Part shown: one piece after another, positions 32,798 through 43,976 of the stretch
How the letters are laid out: every line of letters begins with the position of its first letter
Position numbering within the stretch: the first letter of the stretch is position 1
Origin: Arthrobacter sp.
Lineage (GTDB): Bacteria; Actinomycetota; Actinomycetes; Actinomycetales; Micrococcaceae
Direction: 5' to 3'
Length of the DNA stretch: 64,000 nucleotides
NCBI GenBank assembly: GCA_023264815.1
Contig: JAHFUZ010000017.1
Span: 26,723-90,722, forward strand
Program-made: the position numbers and the translations under genes
The notes under the pieces: model-generated
The model's database searches: none
Seen by the model: the letters and a program-made list of their open reading frames with translations, nothing else
Told to the model about the DNA's origin: nothing

Positions 32798-34107
32798 CAG
32801 CGATCCCACCCCCAGTGGGTGGCCAGGAGCTCAAGCCCGTTATCCATGCCAGGGGTGAGCATGTCCCAGGAGTGGCCCGTATGTTGCACCACGTCTGACT
32901 GCACGGTGAAACCTGCGCCGCGTGCCGCCGTCGCCAGGGTCTCCAGGTTGCCCACAAACTCGGTATCGTTGGCCCCTGCGGCAAAATACGCCACCTTGCC
33001 GGGGTATTGCCGTGTCCTGAGCAACGTCAGCGGCACCTGGGCGTCAAAGGCGGCTGTGTCGCCATGGAACGCCGCGTCCACCGTCTTCTGCCGTTCCTTG
33101 GCCAATGCGGGCTCGCTTTCGCTGGCAAAGGCAAGGAACCCGGTGTACACCTCCGGGTGGCGCGTGACCAGCTGGACGGCGCACGTGGCCCCGAAACTGA
33201 ACCCGCCTACAGCCCATTGCCGGGGGTTTGTGTCAACGTCAAGGGTCGCGGCGATCCATTCAGGGACATCCACCGCGAGATACGTGTCAGCCTTGGCAAT
33301 GCTGCTGTCCATGCAGAGGCTGTTGGCGGATTGGCTGCCATTGGGGTCTACTACCACCACCACGGGGGCCACTCCACCGTGCCGGTCTGCAAAGGCCTCC
33401 ATCCGGGGCACCAGCGAACCGCCGGTAAGCCAGTCTGCGGGACCGCCGGGCTGGCCCGGGACCAGCACCAGGACGGGAAGCTCGGGGCGGTTCGCCGCGA
33501 AGTAGGCCGGCGGGAGGTAGACATAGGAAGTGCGCGTTTGCAGGCCCGAGGCGGTGCCGGGGATGGACACCGTGCGCAGAACGCCGTCAGCGGGCAGGGT
33601 GTCACCTGTGGCAGTCCACCCAGCAAGTGGCTGCCCGGCGGTACCCGGCTGACGCATCAGTTCCTTTTCCAGGGCAGGGATCCGGGTCAGGGCCGTCCCC
33701 ATGAGGTCAGCGACGGTCTTGTTGAGCCCAAAATAAGCGTTGACCTGGATGGTCGCCAGCAACACCACTGCCAGGAAAGCTGCGATGTCGAGTCCGCGGC
33801 CGCGCCACCGGCGCCAGCGGAACCTGAGAAGCACCAGCAGGAAGGCAGCCACAGCCGGCGTAACCCATATGAGCACTTCAAATGGGAGTTCTTCGGGAAA
33901 GGTGGAGGCCAGGTAAATCAGAATCCAGTGGACCAGGATCACCAGGCCTGCGGCGGCGGCCAATGCGGCAGCGACGGCAACGAGCCAGCGACGGCGGCCA
34001 GGCAGGTGAGGCCGCCAGAGCAGGTAGCCTGCGCCGGCCGCGCCCAAAATCCAGGCGGTCCAGTACAGCGGCCCGCCCGTCAACCGGATGTCTTGGATCC
34101 AGTCCAC
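32797..34107 (-). CDS. Membrane-anchored esterase (esterase D / mycolyltransferase-like fold)
   Basis: About 436 residues: four membrane segments in the first ~150 residues, then an extracellular alpha/beta hydrolase domain. The nucleophile is in GGFSFGATCAV, the acid is probably in the SESEPALA region, and the catalytic His is in HTGHSWDML; VVVDPNGSQSAN marks the oxyanion region. This is the PF00756-type fold of esterase D, antigen 85 and relatives. No mycolates are expected in this group, so it may act on another surface lipid or polymer. The GTG start at 34107 follows the DUF2550 stop by four bases. Its stop overlaps the next gene. Confidence 0.82.
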   Translation of the reverse strand: MDWIQDIRLTGGPLYWTAWILGAAGAGYLLWRPHLPGRRRWLVAVAAALAAAAGLVILVHWILIYLASTFPEELPFEVLIWVTPAVAAFLLVLLRFRWRRWRGRGLDIAAFLAVVLLATIQVNAYFGLNKTVADLMGTALTRIPALEKELMRQPGTAGQPLAGWTATGDTLPADGVLRTVSIPGTASGLQTRTSYVYLPPAYFAANRPELPVLVLVPGQPGGPADWLTGGSLVPRMEAFADRHGGVAPVVVVVDPNGSQSANSLCMDSSIAKADTYLAVDVPEWIAATLDVDTNPRQWAVGGFSFGATCAVQLVTRHPEVYTGFLAFASESEPALAKERQKTVDAAFHGDTAAFDAQVPLTLLRTRQYPGKVAYFAAGANDTEFVGNLETLATAARGAGFTVQSDVVQHTGHSWDMLTPGMDNGLELLATHWGWDR

Positions 34108-34111
34108 GCCG

Positions 34112-34543
34112 CTAGCGCCAGGTGCCAACGCCGATGACGGGCCCGGCTTCGAGCCAGGAGGACAGCCCCGTATAGGCATCAAACTTCATGGCCAGCCGCA
34201 GGTCCTGGCCTTCGTAGCGCAACTCGACGATGACGACGTCGGGCTGGACCTTCACGGCCTCGGCTTCGGTGGGCTTGCGCCGGCCGAGGAGCTCCAGGGA
34301 ACTGCGCTTGAACTTGTGTTTCGGACGCAGGCTCAGCGAAGCCAGCCGGAACCATTCGAGGTCGTTGTCCTGATAACGACAAACCCCCATCTGCCAGCTG
34401 TTTCCAGCCGTGCAAATGGAGGCGTCCACCGTGCCGAGGGCGCGCCGCAAATTGAAGCGGCGCACCCCCACGAGGCACAGTGCAAATATCAGCAATCCAA
34501 AAGTGATTGCCAGTGCGATGAACGTAAGAGTCTGGGCGTCCAT
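34112..34543 (-). CDS. DUF2550 family membrane protein
   Basis: A 143-residue protein with one amino-terminal membrane segment (LTFIALAITFGLLIFALCLVG) and a cytosolic domain ending in AGPVIGVGTWR. DUF2550 proteins are regularly encoded right after atpC in actinobacteria, as here (ten-base gap). That suggests a link to ATP synthase or to the membrane, but no function is established. The start at 34543 (MDAQTLTF) was chosen because the membrane segment then begins at once. Confidence 0.85.
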   Translation of the reverse strand: MDAQTLTFIALAITFGLLIFALCLVGVRRFNLRRALGTVDASICTAGNSWQMGVCRYQDNDLEWFRLASLSLRPKHKFKRSSLELLGRRKPTEAEAVKVQPDVVIVELRYEGQDLRLAMKFDAYTGLSSWLEAGPVIGVGTWR

Positions 34544-34553
34544 CCGGGTGGTG

Positions 34554-34838
34554 CTAGCGGATCCCAGCAGTAGCCGCGTCGCCCAGTTGGGCGTTGTCAG
34601 CAACAATCACCACGCGGTTGTTGTCGACGGAAAAGAATCCGCCGTCAACAACTACGGCAATACGGTCCCCGGAAACCGGCTCGATGGCCAGTTCACCTGC
34701 GGCCAGGATCGCCAGCAGGGGCGAGTGGCCGGGCAGGATTCCGATTTCACCATCGCTGGTGCGGGCCTTGACCATCTTGGCCGCTCCGGACCACACGAAG
34801 TGATCCGCTGCGACAATCTCAACCTCGAGCTCAGCCAT
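34554..34838 (-). CDS. atpC: ATP synthase epsilon subunit
   Basis: Central-stalk subunit of F1, coupling and inhibitory. 94 residues, the short actinobacterial form: the beta-sandwich domain (ELEVEIVAADHFVWSG ... GILPGHSPLLAIL) is complete, but the carboxy-terminal helical hairpin of E. coli epsilon is absent. It starts one base after the atpD stop. The open frame upstream is only a shadow of atpD. Confidence 0.95.
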   Translation of the reverse strand: MAELEVEIVAADHFVWSGAAKMVKARTSDGEIGILPGHSPLLAILAAGELAIEPVSGDRIAVVVDGGFFSVDNNRVVIVADNAQLGDAATAGIR

Positions 34839-34839
34839 A

Positions 34840-36327
<1,488 letters not shown>

Positions 36328-36374
36328 CTAAGTTTCTTCTTTGGTGCAGGTACTGCTGGACCGGATCGTGCAGG

Positions 36375-37268
36375 CTAGGACGCGCTCAAGGCGTCGGCAC
36401 CGGCAACGATTTCGGAAAGCTCCTGCGTAATTTCAGCCTGGCGGGCAGTGTTGCGCAGACGCGTGTACTTCTTGATGAGGTCCGTGGCGTTGTCGCCGGC
36501 GGACTTCATCGCCCGCTGACGGGCTGCGAGCTCGGAAGCTGCGGCCTGCAACATGGCGGCGAAAATGCGTGACTCGATGTAGCGCGGCAACAGGGCATCA
36601 AGGACATGCTCCGTCTCCGGCTCGAATTCGTAGAGCGGCAGGAGGTCCGATTCGGACGCGGCCTGCTCTTCGACAACCTCGAGCGGCAGCAGACGGATAA
36701 CCGTCGGCTCCTGGGTCACCATGGACTTGAAGCGGGTGTAAACGACATGGATTTCGTCCACGCCGCCCTCTTCGTAGGCGGTTGCGAAGTCTTCGAGCAG
36801 GGCCGTGCCAACTTCGCGGGCAACGTCGAACACCGGAGCATCCGTGTTGCCGGTCCAGGCGCGCTCGAAGGGGCGGTTCCGGAAATCGAAGTACGCCTGG
36901 GCTTTGCGGCCCATAACGTAGGTCTTAACTTCCTTGCCCTCTTCGTGCAGCAGCTCGATCAGGCCCTCGGCCTGCTTGAGCACCGTTGCGGAGTAAGACC
37001 CCGCGAGGCCACGGTCCGAGGTGATGACCAGGACAGCGGCCCGGCGGATCTGCTCCGGCTCGGTGACCAGCGGGTGGTCGATTTCGCTCTGGCTTGCGAC
37101 AGCAGAAACGGCACGCGTGATCGCGTTTGCGTAAGGCAGTGAAGCCGCTACGCGTGCGCGGGCCTTGCCAATGCGCGAGGTAGCGATCAGTTCCATCGCC
37201 TTGAAGATCTTGCGCATCGACGTGGTCGAGCTGATCTTCTGGCGGTAGACCCGAATCTGGGCTCCCAT
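36375..37268 (-). CDS. atpG: ATP synthase gamma subunit
   Basis: Rotor shaft of F1, 297 residues. The amino helix ([20 protein letters not shown]) and the carboxy helix ([20 protein letters not shown]) that form the coiled coil are both present. AAAGGA lies ahead of the ATG. A perfect hairpin lies in the gap between atpA and this gene. Confidence 0.97.
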   Translation of the reverse strand: MGAQIRVYRQKISSTTSMRKIFKAMELIATSRIGKARARVAASLPYANAITRAVSAVASQSEIDHPLVTEPEQIRRAAVLVITSDRGLAGSYSATVLKQAEGLIELLHEEGKEVKTYVMGRKAQAYFDFRNRPFERAWTGNTDAPVFDVAREVGTALLEDFATAYEEGGVDEIHVVYTRFKSMVTQEPTVIRLLPLEVVEEQAASESDLLPLYEFEPETEHVLDALLPRYIESRIFAAMLQAAASELAARQRAMKSAGDNATDLIKKYTRLRNTARQAEITQELSEIVAGADALSAS

Positions 37269-37297
37269 ACTTATCCTTTCCTAAGATCCCGGTGGCC

Positions 37298-37333
37298 GGG
37301 ACTGCCGGAACCTGTGAAGGTCCCGGCAGTCCC
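37298..37333 (-). other. Intercistronic hairpin between atpA and atpG
   Basis: The inverted repeat GGGACTGCCGG / CCGGCAGTCCC has 11 pairs and a 14-base loop. It fills most of the gap between the atpA stop and the atpG ribosome-binding site. No T-run follows in the direction of transcription, so an RNA-stability or processing element is more likely than a terminator. Confidence 0.5.
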
Positions 37334-37344
37334 TGCCAGCGAAA

Positions 37345-38982
37345 CTAGCGCTTCTGCTTGACGATTTTTTCCTGGTCGACTTCGGCTTCCGAGATGGCGT
37401 CATGCTCCTCGTGGCCGGCACCTACCAGGTGGTTGTCACCCTCGCCGAAGAAGCCCTTTTTGAAGTCCACGATGGAGGTCTTCAGTGCTTCAGCGGTGTC
37501 ATCGTCCATAACGTTGGTCTGCGCCAGCGTGGTCAGGATGGAGGACTTGTGCTTCAGGTGCTCCAGGAACTCGGTCTCGAAGCGGTTGATGTCCTCAACC
37601 GGAACGTCGTCGAGGTGGCCGTTGGTACCTGCCCAGATGGACACAACCTGGTTCTCTACCGGGAACGGCGAGTACTGGCCCTGCTTGAGCAGTTCCATGA
37701 GGCGGGCGCCACGGGTCAGCTGCTGGCGCGATGCGGCGTCGAGGTCCGACGCGAACATGGCGAATGCCTGCATGTCGCGGTACTGGGCCAGTTCCAGCTT
37801 CAAGGTACCGGAGACCTTCTTCATGGACTTCACCTGGGCGGCACCACCAACGCGGGACACAGACACGCCCACGTCGACGGCCGGACGCTGGTTGGCGTTG
37901 AAGAGGTCCGACTGCAGGAAGATCTGGCCATCTGTAATGGAGATCACGTTGGTCGGGATGTAGGCGGAGACGTCGTTTGCCTTGGTTTCGATGAGCGGCA
38001 GGCCGGTCATCGAGCCTGCACCAAGCTCGTCGGAGAGCTTGGCACAACGCTCCAGCAGACGGGAGTGCAGGTAGAAGACGTCGCCCGGGTAGGCTTCGCG
38101 TCCCGGCGGGCGGCGCAGCAGCAGCGACACTGCACGGTAGGCCTCGGCCTGCTTGGAGAGGTCGTCAAACACGATGAGGACGTGCTTGCCGCCGTACATC
38201 CAGTGCTGGCCGATGGCCGAACCGGCGTACGGCGCCAGGTACTTGAAGCCTGCAGGGTCAGACGCGGGGGAAGCCACAATGGTGGTGTATTCCAGTGCGC
38301 CGTTGTCCTCAAGGGTCTGACGGACGGCCGCGATGGTGGACGCCTTCTGACCGATTGCCACGTAGATGCAGCGAACCTGCTTGTTGACATCGCCCGAAGC
38401 CCAGTTGGCCTTCTGGTTGATGATGGTGTCAATGGCGATAGCCGACTTACCGGTCTGGCGGTCACCAATGATCAGCTGGCGCTGGCCGCGGCCGATCGGG
38501 ATCATGGCGTCGATAGCCTTGAGACCGGTCTGCATCGGCTCGTGGACCGACTTGCGCTGGGTCACGCCCGGGGCCTGGAGTTCCAGCGCACGGGTGGTCT
38601 CAGCCTTGATCTCGCCGAGGTCGTCGATGGGCTGGCCCAGCGGGTCAACCACGCGGCCGAGGAAGGCGTCGCCGACCGGAACGGACAGAACCTGCCCGGT
38701 GCGGTGGACTTCCTGGCCTTCTTCGATTCCGGTGAAGTCACCGAGGACGATGACGCCGATTTCGCGGACGTCGAGGTTCTGGGCGAGGCCCAGGGTTCCG
38801 TCTTCGAAGCGAAGCAGCTCGTTCGCCATGACCGAGGGAAGGCCCTCAACACGGGCGATGCCGTCACCTGCGGTTGTTACACGGCCGACCTCTACGCGCT
38901 CAGCGTTTCCGGGTTCGTAGGACGCCGCGAACTCGTTCAACGCATTACGGACGTCGTCGGCGTTGATGGTCAATTCGGCCAT
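37345..38982 (-). CDS. atpA: ATP synthase alpha subunit
   Basis: Non-catalytic nucleotide-binding F1 subunit, 545 residues. The P-loop is [11 protein letters not shown] near residue 170, and the ASSDPA-type region ([16 protein letters not shown]) and the [15 protein letters not shown] stretch are typical. A charged tail ([20 protein letters not shown]) extends the carboxy end, as in other actinobacteria. The start at 38982 gives the usual amino end [10 protein letters not shown]. Confidence 0.98.
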   Translation of the reverse strand: MAELTINADDVRNALNEFAASYEPGNAERVEVGRVTTAGDGIARVEGLPSVMANELLRFEDGTLGLAQNLDVREIGVIVLGDFTGIEEGQEVHRTGQVLSVPVGDAFLGRVVDPLGQPIDDLGEIKAETTRALELQAPGVTQRKSVHEPMQTGLKAIDAMIPIGRGQRQLIIGDRQTGKSAIAIDTIINQKANWASGDVNKQVRCIYVAIGQKASTIAAVRQTLEDNGALEYTTIVASPASDPAGFKYLAPYAGSAIGQHWMYGGKHVLIVFDDLSKQAEAYRAVSLLLRRPPGREAYPGDVFYLHSRLLERCAKLSDELGAGSMTGLPLIETKANDVSAYIPTNVISITDGQIFLQSDLFNANQRPAVDVGVSVSRVGGAAQVKSMKKVSGTLKLELAQYRDMQAFAMFASDLDAASRQQLTRGARLMELLKQGQYSPFPVENQVVSIWAGTNGHLDDVPVEDINRFETEFLEHLKHKSSILTTLAQTNVMDDDTAEALKTSIVDFKKGFFGEGDNHLVGAGHEEHDAISEAEVDQEKIVKQKR

Positions 38983-39065
38983 CTGCAGTCCCTGCTCTCC
39001 TGTTTTCGTGATCATCGTTGCTCACGATGACCGGGGTTTCGTTTCGTTAAGTTGTGCTTGTCCGG

Positions 39066-39893
39066 CTAACCGGCCAGTTGGCGGTGGAGCTGGCCCAGCC
39101 GGGTGACAACCGAAGCGTCAAGCACTTCGTCACCCACCTGGACACGGATTCCGCCGATCAGTTCAGGATCAACAGTGATGTTGATCTTGAGCTCGCGACC
39201 GTACAGGGCGTTCAGCCCCGCCTGGAGGCGGGCAAACTGCGTCTCGGTCAAAGGACGCGTGACGCTGACCGTTGCAATCCAGCGCTGCTGCCGCTTGGCT
39301 GCCAGCTCGGCGAACCGGGCCACCAGGTTGGTCGGCTTGATACCGCGGGGTGCGGAGACCGCCTGCCCAATGAGGACCTTTGCTTCCTCGCTTGCGCCGG
39401 GAACCAGCTTTTCAGCCAGGCTGATCTTCGCGGCAACACTGGCCTGCGGCTCTGACAGAGCACGTTGTACCTCGTGATCGGAGGCAACGGCCTGGTTGAA
39501 GGAGAACAGCTCGTTCTCCAGTTCTTCCAGCCCAGAGACACCGGAGGCAGAAACGGCCGACTTGTTTTCAGCGACGGCGATAACCACCGTCGCGCCAAGC
39601 GTCTCGAGTGCATCGCCGATATCTCGGGCCGATGCCCAGCGTGAACTGGCCAGTCCGCCCGCGATGTCCGCAGCGTCAGCGGAGACTTTTCCGCCCACGA
39701 GCTGCTTGATCAGCGCCGACTTTTCGTCACCGCTGCGGGACGGGTCAGTCAAGGCACGGCGCAAGCCAGCCGAGCTGTCCACCGTTCCCAGGATTCCGAA
39801 GAGTTCCTTAGCCAACTGCAGCGAGGCCAACGGAAGCTTGGCTTCCAGAGTGGTCAGGGCCGTGGTCAGCGATTCGCTCGATACACCTGACAT
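39066..39893 (-). CDS. atpH: ATP synthase delta subunit
   Basis: Peripheral-stalk subunit joining F1 to b. 275 residues, longer than the ~180 of E. coli but normal for actinobacteria, where an extra amino-terminal region is common. The conserved carboxy end is INITVDPELIGGIRVQVGDE. Its ATG overlaps the atpF stop by one base (TAATG). Confidence 0.95.
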   Translation of the reverse strand: MSGVSSESLTTALTTLEAKLPLASLQLAKELFGILGTVDSSAGLRRALTDPSRSGDEKSALIKQLVGGKVSADAADIAGGLASSRWASARDIGDALETLGATVVIAVAENKSAVSASGVSGLEELENELFSFNQAVASDHEVQRALSEPQASVAAKISLAEKLVPGASEEAKVLIGQAVSAPRGIKPTNLVARFAELAAKRQQRWIATVSVTRPLTETQFARLQAGLNALYGRELKINITVDPELIGGIRVQVGDEVLDASVVTRLGQLHRQLAG

Positions 39894-40444
39894 TACTTAG
39901 CTGCACCTGCGTTCTGGGTCTCCAGATCGGCCAGGAAACGGTCCACAACACGGGCTGAACGCTCGTCGTCGTTGAGCGCCTCACCGACGATGCGGCCTGC
40001 CAGCGTAGTTGCCAGCGTGCCAACCTCGGAACGCAGCGACACAACTGCCGCCTGACGCTCCGATTCGATCTGCACGTGGGCCTGGGCCGTGATGCGTGCC
40101 GATTCGGCAGCTGCCTTTTCCTTCAGATCAGCAAGGATCTGGGCGCCTTCTGCGCGTGCTTCCTCGCGGATGCGGTTGGCTTCCGCGCGGGCGTCCGTCA
40201 GTTGCTGCTTGTACTCCTCGAGGGCTGCCGATGCTTCTGCCTGGGCCTTTTCAGCCTTGGCAATGCCGCCTTCGATCGCCTCCGCGCGCTCTGCAAACGT
40301 CTTCTCGAACATCGGGACAATGAACTTGACCACGATGAACATGAGGACAGCAAAGCCGACGAGGACAACGCCCATTTCCCAGACGTTGGGTACCAGTGGG
40401 TTAGTCTCGCCCTCTGTGGCGGCTGAGATGATCACCTGGTTCAT
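39893..40444 (-). CDS. atpF: ATP synthase b subunit
   Basis: Peripheral-stalk subunit, 183 residues. One membrane helix (VLVGFAVLMFIVVKFIVPMF) is followed by a long Ala/Glu/Arg-rich coiled coil (AIEGGIAKAEKAQAEASAAL onward) for dimer formation. AAGGAC lies ahead of the ATG. Confidence 0.97.
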   Translation of the reverse strand: MNQVIISAATEGETNPLVPNVWEMGVVLVGFAVLMFIVVKFIVPMFEKTFAERAEAIEGGIAKAEKAQAEASAALEEYKQQLTDARAEANRIREEARAEGAQILADLKEKAAAESARITAQAHVQIESERQAAVVSLRSEVGTLATTLAGRIVGEALNDDERSARVVDRFLADLETQNAGAAK

Positions 40445-40499
40445 AATTCACCCGTCCTTTTCTACTCGGTTCTGGATGTTCGCTTGTTCTGAAGTCAGA

Positions 40500-40703
40500 C
40501 TAGAGAACGAAAGCGAAGACCAGGCCGAGGATGGCGAGAGCTTCAGTCAGCGCGAGGCCGAGGAATGCGATCGGCTGCAGGACGCGCTGGGCTTCCGGCT
40601 GACGTGCAACGCCGTTGATGTAAGCGGCGAACACGAGACCAACACCGATACCACCGCCGATTGCGGACAGACCGTAACCTACGAGGTTGAGATTGCCTTC
40701 CAT
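40500..40703 (-). CDS. atpE: ATP synthase c subunit
   Basis: Proton-carrying ring subunit, 67 residues, two membrane helices. Glycines of the packing motif are in [14 protein letters not shown], the loop is RQPE, and the proton-binding Glu lies in [12 protein letters not shown], as in H+-type enzymes. No Na+ site residues are obvious. AAAGGA ribosome-binding site. Confidence 0.97.
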   Translation of the reverse strand: MEGNLNLVGYGLSAIGGGIGVGLVFAAYINGVARQPEAQRVLQPIAFLGLALTEALAILGLVFAFVL

Positions 40704-40781
40704 TTTATTCCTTTCAAGATGCCATCTGAGTGGCAGGTTGTTTGGTTTGCTTCATCCCCAGTGGGGAAGTTTGTGGGAGCC

Positions 40782-41582
40782 TTAGTGGCTGTCCGCGTGC
40801 AGGGCGCCTTCAATGTAGATGGCGGTAAGCAGCGTGAATACGTACGCCTGGAGGGCCATGATCAGCGCTTCCAGCATGTACATGGCAATGGCGCCGACGA
40901 GTACCAGGACGGAAGTTCCCTTGAGCAGGAGATTCTCCTGCATGATGAGGAACTCGATGCCGGATCCGGCGATCATCACGATGAGGTGGCCTGCCAACAT
41001 GGTGGCAAAGAGACGGAGGCTGTGAGTGACCGGCCGGACCAGGAAGTTCGAGATGATTTCGATCGGGATAATCAGCGGCAGGATGTAGACCGGCACGCCG
41101 GACGGTACGGTGGCCAGCTTGAAGTACTTCAGGCCGTTCTTCTTGATGCCGATGGCGATCCAGGTGATGTACACGATGCCCGCGAGGACGTAGGCGCCGC
41201 CTACGTGCGAGAAGCTCGGGAGCTGGAGCACCGGAATGGCGCCGTAGATGTTGTTCACCAGAATGAAGAAGAAGAGGCTGAACAACAGCGGGACGTACTT
41301 CATGAAGTCCTTGCCGCCGATAATGTCCTTGGCGATGCTGTTACGCACAAAGCCGTAGGCCATTTCACCAGCGAACTGGAGCTTGCCGGGGACAAGCTGC
41401 TGCTTCCGCGCAGCTAGCAGAAAGAATGTGGCGATAATGACGACCGACAGGATAACCAGCAGCATCTGCTTGGAGAATCCGTCTGCCGCCCCCCACGGCA
41501 AGATTGCCGGCAGGTGCATTTCTTCAATTCCGGGAGGAGCGAACTCTCCTGAATCTTGGGCCGGGAGCGCAAGCGCGATCAA
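40782..41582 (-). CDS. atpB: ATP synthase a subunit
   Basis: Membrane stator subunit with the proton half-channels, 266 residues. The essential Arg is in THSLRLFATMLAGHL, and the late helix MLEALIMALQAYVFTLLTAIY is the family closing motif. The start is a TTG at 41582 with AGAGGA well placed; no ATG or GTG fits better. Confidence 0.96.
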   Translation of the reverse strand: MIALALPAQDSGEFAPPGIEEMHLPAILPWGAADGFSKQMLLVILSVVIIATFFLLAARKQQLVPGKLQFAGEMAYGFVRNSIAKDIIGGKDFMKYVPLLFSLFFFILVNNIYGAIPVLQLPSFSHVGGAYVLAGIVYITWIAIGIKKNGLKYFKLATVPSGVPVYILPLIIPIEIISNFLVRPVTHSLRLFATMLAGHLIVMIAGSGIEFLIMQENLLLKGTSVLVLVGAIAMYMLEALIMALQAYVFTLLTAIYIEGALHADSH

Positions 41583-41663
41583 CGCGTTTCCTCTCTGCAG
41601 TGTCCATCATTGGGCGTTTGGCAGGGATCCACGGAATCTTGCTCCGCAGCTCCCCCTGTGAAA

Positions 41664-42002
41664 TTATTTGGCATTAGTGTTTCCGTCCGCGGACGGGCCG
41701 CTGTCTGCACCGCTCTTACCGGCCGTTTTTCCGGAACTGGTAAGGCCATGCATATGGGAAAGATAAAATCCTCCGACAGCTCCAAGCAGAGCGCCTGCGA
41801 GCACGATCCAGCGGGTTCCCCACAGATTATCCAGACCCCACCCTATCAAACTCCAGACGAGGATTCCGCCAATAATGTAGCTGAAGACAGCCATGCCGGC
41901 GTTGTATCCGCCGTTGCTGACGTCGTCCGATAATCCCGGCGTTGAGGGTGAGCTTTTGGACGCGGAAGAGCCATCGTCCATTGCCCGTTTCCGGTCAGAC
42001 AT
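41664..42002 (-). CDS. AtpZ/AtpI-like small membrane protein of the ATP synthase locus
   Basis: A 112-residue protein with two membrane helices (FSYIIGGILVWSLIGWGLD and WIVLAGALLGAVGGFYLSHM) flanked by polar Ser/Gly-rich ends. This matches the AtpZ-like proteins found before atpB; with AtpI they have been linked to c-ring assembly and Mg uptake. The start at 42002 (SDRKRAMDDG) overlaps the previous gene by eight bases. Confidence 0.8.
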   Translation of the reverse strand: MSDRKRAMDDGSSASKSSPSTPGLSDDVSNGGYNAGMAVFSYIIGGILVWSLIGWGLDNLWGTRWIVLAGALLGAVGGFYLSHMHGLTSSGKTAGKSGADSGPSADGNTNAK

Positions 42003-42477
42003 CGTTCGGCTCCTTCGGCTCGGGGTCGTTGTAAATCTGCAGGCGCGCCTTGCTGAAGCCGTAGATCTCTGCGGCCTGCCACAGGAGAACCGTCGCGACC
42101 GCACCAAGGAGGAACCAGCGTCCGTGCAGCCAGGCCGGCGCACCGATCAGGAAAAGGACCACCGCAAAGCCCACCACCTTGACAAAATAAGTGGCCACGA
42201 ACATTCCGATGGCACCCGATGGGTTGTTGCGCCCCATGAAATGGCCTACCAGGAGGCTGATCGCGAAGAACACCATGACCAGGAGACCGCCCAAAGTACT
42301 GGACAGGCCGCCGTCGAATCCGTTCAGGATGACCGCCGGAATGCCTGCCAGGATAATTGCGGCCGCCCCGGCGGCTGAGCTGAGTGCGAGCAGCCGCAGC
42401 CACAGGGACGTGGTGGGACCGGAGACACCAGCGGATCCGTTGCCGGACGCTGGTCCGGGGTCGGCGTTGGAGGTCAT
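41995..42477 (-). CDS. AtpI-like membrane protein (ATP synthase protein I family)
   Basis: A 160-residue protein with four membrane segments (SLWLRLLALSSAAGAAAII through LLGAVATVLLWQAAEIYGFS). It is the first gene of the ATP synthase operon. The position and fold fit the ATP-synt_I family, thought to assist c-ring assembly; sequence identity in this family is always low, so the assignment rests partly on context. Confidence 0.75.
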   Translation of the reverse strand: MTSNADPGPASGNGSAGVSGPTTSLWLRLLALSSAAGAAAIILAGIPAVILNGFDGGLSSTLGGLLVMVFFAISLLVGHFMGRNNPSGAIGMFVATYFVKVVGFAVVLFLIGAPAWLHGRWFLLGAVATVLLWQAAEIYGFSKARLQIYNDPEPKEPNDV

Positions 42478-42570
42478 AAGATCCCAATCGTCGGCGCCCT
42501 GGGGCTGGGTGGAGGGGCAGCTTTGGCTGCCCCTAAATTCTACATGAGATAGAAATGAATCCGAACACGG

Positions 42571-43683
42571 TTACGTGGCCGGCTCGTCGCTCCCCCGGCG
42601 CAGGTACGGCCAGGCCGTGACAAGGCCCATCACCAGCGTGGCGAAGAGGTCCGTGGCCAGTACGTACTGCCACGGGAACACAGCGAACGCCAGGCCGCCG
42701 AAGGACAGCACCGCGGTCCACAGGTACATCAGGATCACGGCGGTCCGGTGCGAATAGCCAATGTCCAGCAGCTTGTGGTGCAGGTGGCCCCTGTCGGCGG
42801 ACCAGGGTGAGCGCCCCCGCGCCGTCCGCCGGACGACGGCGAGGCCCAGGTCCAGCAACGGCAGGAAGAGCACGGCGAAGGGCAACAGAATGGGGATGAC
42901 GGTGGAGATACCGTTGGCCCGGTCATAAAGGCCGGAGCTGATCTGGCCGGTGGACACGATACCGGCAGCCGCGAACAGCAGCCCGATGAGCATGGCGCCG
43001 GAATCACCCATAAAGATCTTGGACGGGAACCAGTTGTGCGGCAGGAAGCCGATGCAACTGCCCACCACAACGGCCATCACCAGGGTGGCCAGGTCCGAAT
43101 AGTCCAGAAGGACAGCGTTTCGGTGAACCCAGTAGGCCGTGAAGAAGAACGCGGTTCCTCCGATGATGGCAACTCCGGCGGCAAGGCCGTCCAGGCCGTC
43201 AATGAAGTTAAAGGCGTTCATGGTGGTGACAATCAGCCCGGCGGTCAGCACAATCCGCAACGCCTCGTTTTCGAGGAAAATGGGCTCCGGCAGCCACGGC
43301 ACAATTGTCATCCGCACTCCCCAGATGGCCACCACCAGAGCGGCGGCGCTCTGGCCGATCAGTTTCACCCACCAGCGGATGTCCATAAGATCATCCATGA
43401 CCCCCACCAGAACAATCAGCGCGGCCCCTGCCAGGACGCCCCAGGGCGAGAAATTGTTCCTGAAGATGTCCTTGACGAAGAACGACTGGCTGGCCACGAT
43501 CAGGGCCACCAGCACGCCGAGGAAAATCGCCACACCTCCCAGCCGCGATACGGGCGTGGAATGCATGTCACGGCTGCGGATGGGCATATGGAGTTCCAGC
43601 CGATTGCCCACAACGCGGGCACCCCAGGTGGCCCCATAGGACACAACGGCAGCCGTCAGCCCCATCAGCAGGTACATGATCAT
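42571..43683 (-). CDS. MraY/WecA-family undecaprenyl-phosphate sugar-1-phosphate transferase
   Basis: Integral membrane enzyme of 370 residues, about ten or eleven helices, that loads a sugar phosphate on undecaprenyl phosphate to start a surface polymer. Motifs of the family are visible: VGVMDDLMDIRWWVKL (the DD pair), NAFNFIDGLDGLAAGV, GFLPHNWFPSKIFMGDSGAM and the HH pair in DRGHLHHKLLDIGYSH. This is the WecA/TagO-like branch, not MraY itself. It lies just before the ATP synthase operon. The usual actinobacterial neighbour sua5 is here separated from it by two glycosyltransferase genes. Confidence 0.92.
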   Translation of the reverse strand: MIMYLLMGLTAAVVSYGATWGARVVGNRLELHMPIRSRDMHSTPVSRLGGVAIFLGVLVALIVASQSFFVKDIFRNNFSPWGVLAGAALIVLVGVMDDLMDIRWWVKLIGQSAAALVVAIWGVRMTIVPWLPEPIFLENEALRIVLTAGLIVTTMNAFNFIDGLDGLAAGVAIIGGTAFFFTAYWVHRNAVLLDYSDLATLVMAVVVGSCIGFLPHNWFPSKIFMGDSGAMLIGLLFAAAGIVSTGQISSGLYDRANGISTVIPILLPFAVLFLPLLDLGLAVVRRTARGRSPWSADRGHLHHKLLDIGYSHRTAVILMYLWTAVLSFGGLAFAVFPWQYVLATDLFATLVMGLVTAWPYLRRGSDEPAT

Positions 43684-43976
43684 GCGTTGACGGCCGTTTC
43701 CTGGGTGTGCGACGCGGCCAGAGCGGTTGACTCCGCGCCGGGACCGGGCGTTGGCCGCCGGTCCCGGATCAAGGGGCTCACTTGCCGGGGATCTGTCGAT
43801 CGATAAATGAAACTTCTCCGTCGCCGGGCGCGCAGCAGGCAGTACTTAGTGCCTTACAGGGCTGTATTACAGTGGACTCTAGTCAAGATACTAGCCTCAA
43901 AGGCTGCACGACTTCGCGCCACACGGCGCACCGCGAGCGGGAAATCCCTCCGAGATCCGCTCTGAAAGGAACCCCC
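43684..43976. promoter_or_regulatory. Divergent intergenic region between WecA-like and GT2 genes
   Basis: 293 bases between divergent genes, so promoters for both must lie here. The stretch 43860-43900 is AT-richer and holds TAGTCAAGATACTAG-like sequence, but I cannot name a clear -35/-10 pair. AAAGGA at 43965-43970 is the ribosome-binding site of the GT2 gene. Confidence 0.4.

Noticed and set aside
37402..39030. 542-codon plus-strand frame opposite atpA
   Set aside because: Antisense shadow of the alpha subunit gene; composition reflects the opposite strand.
40089..41417. 442-codon plus-strand frame across atpF, atpE and atpB
   Set aside because: Covers three well-identified genes on the other strand and has no recognisable domain.
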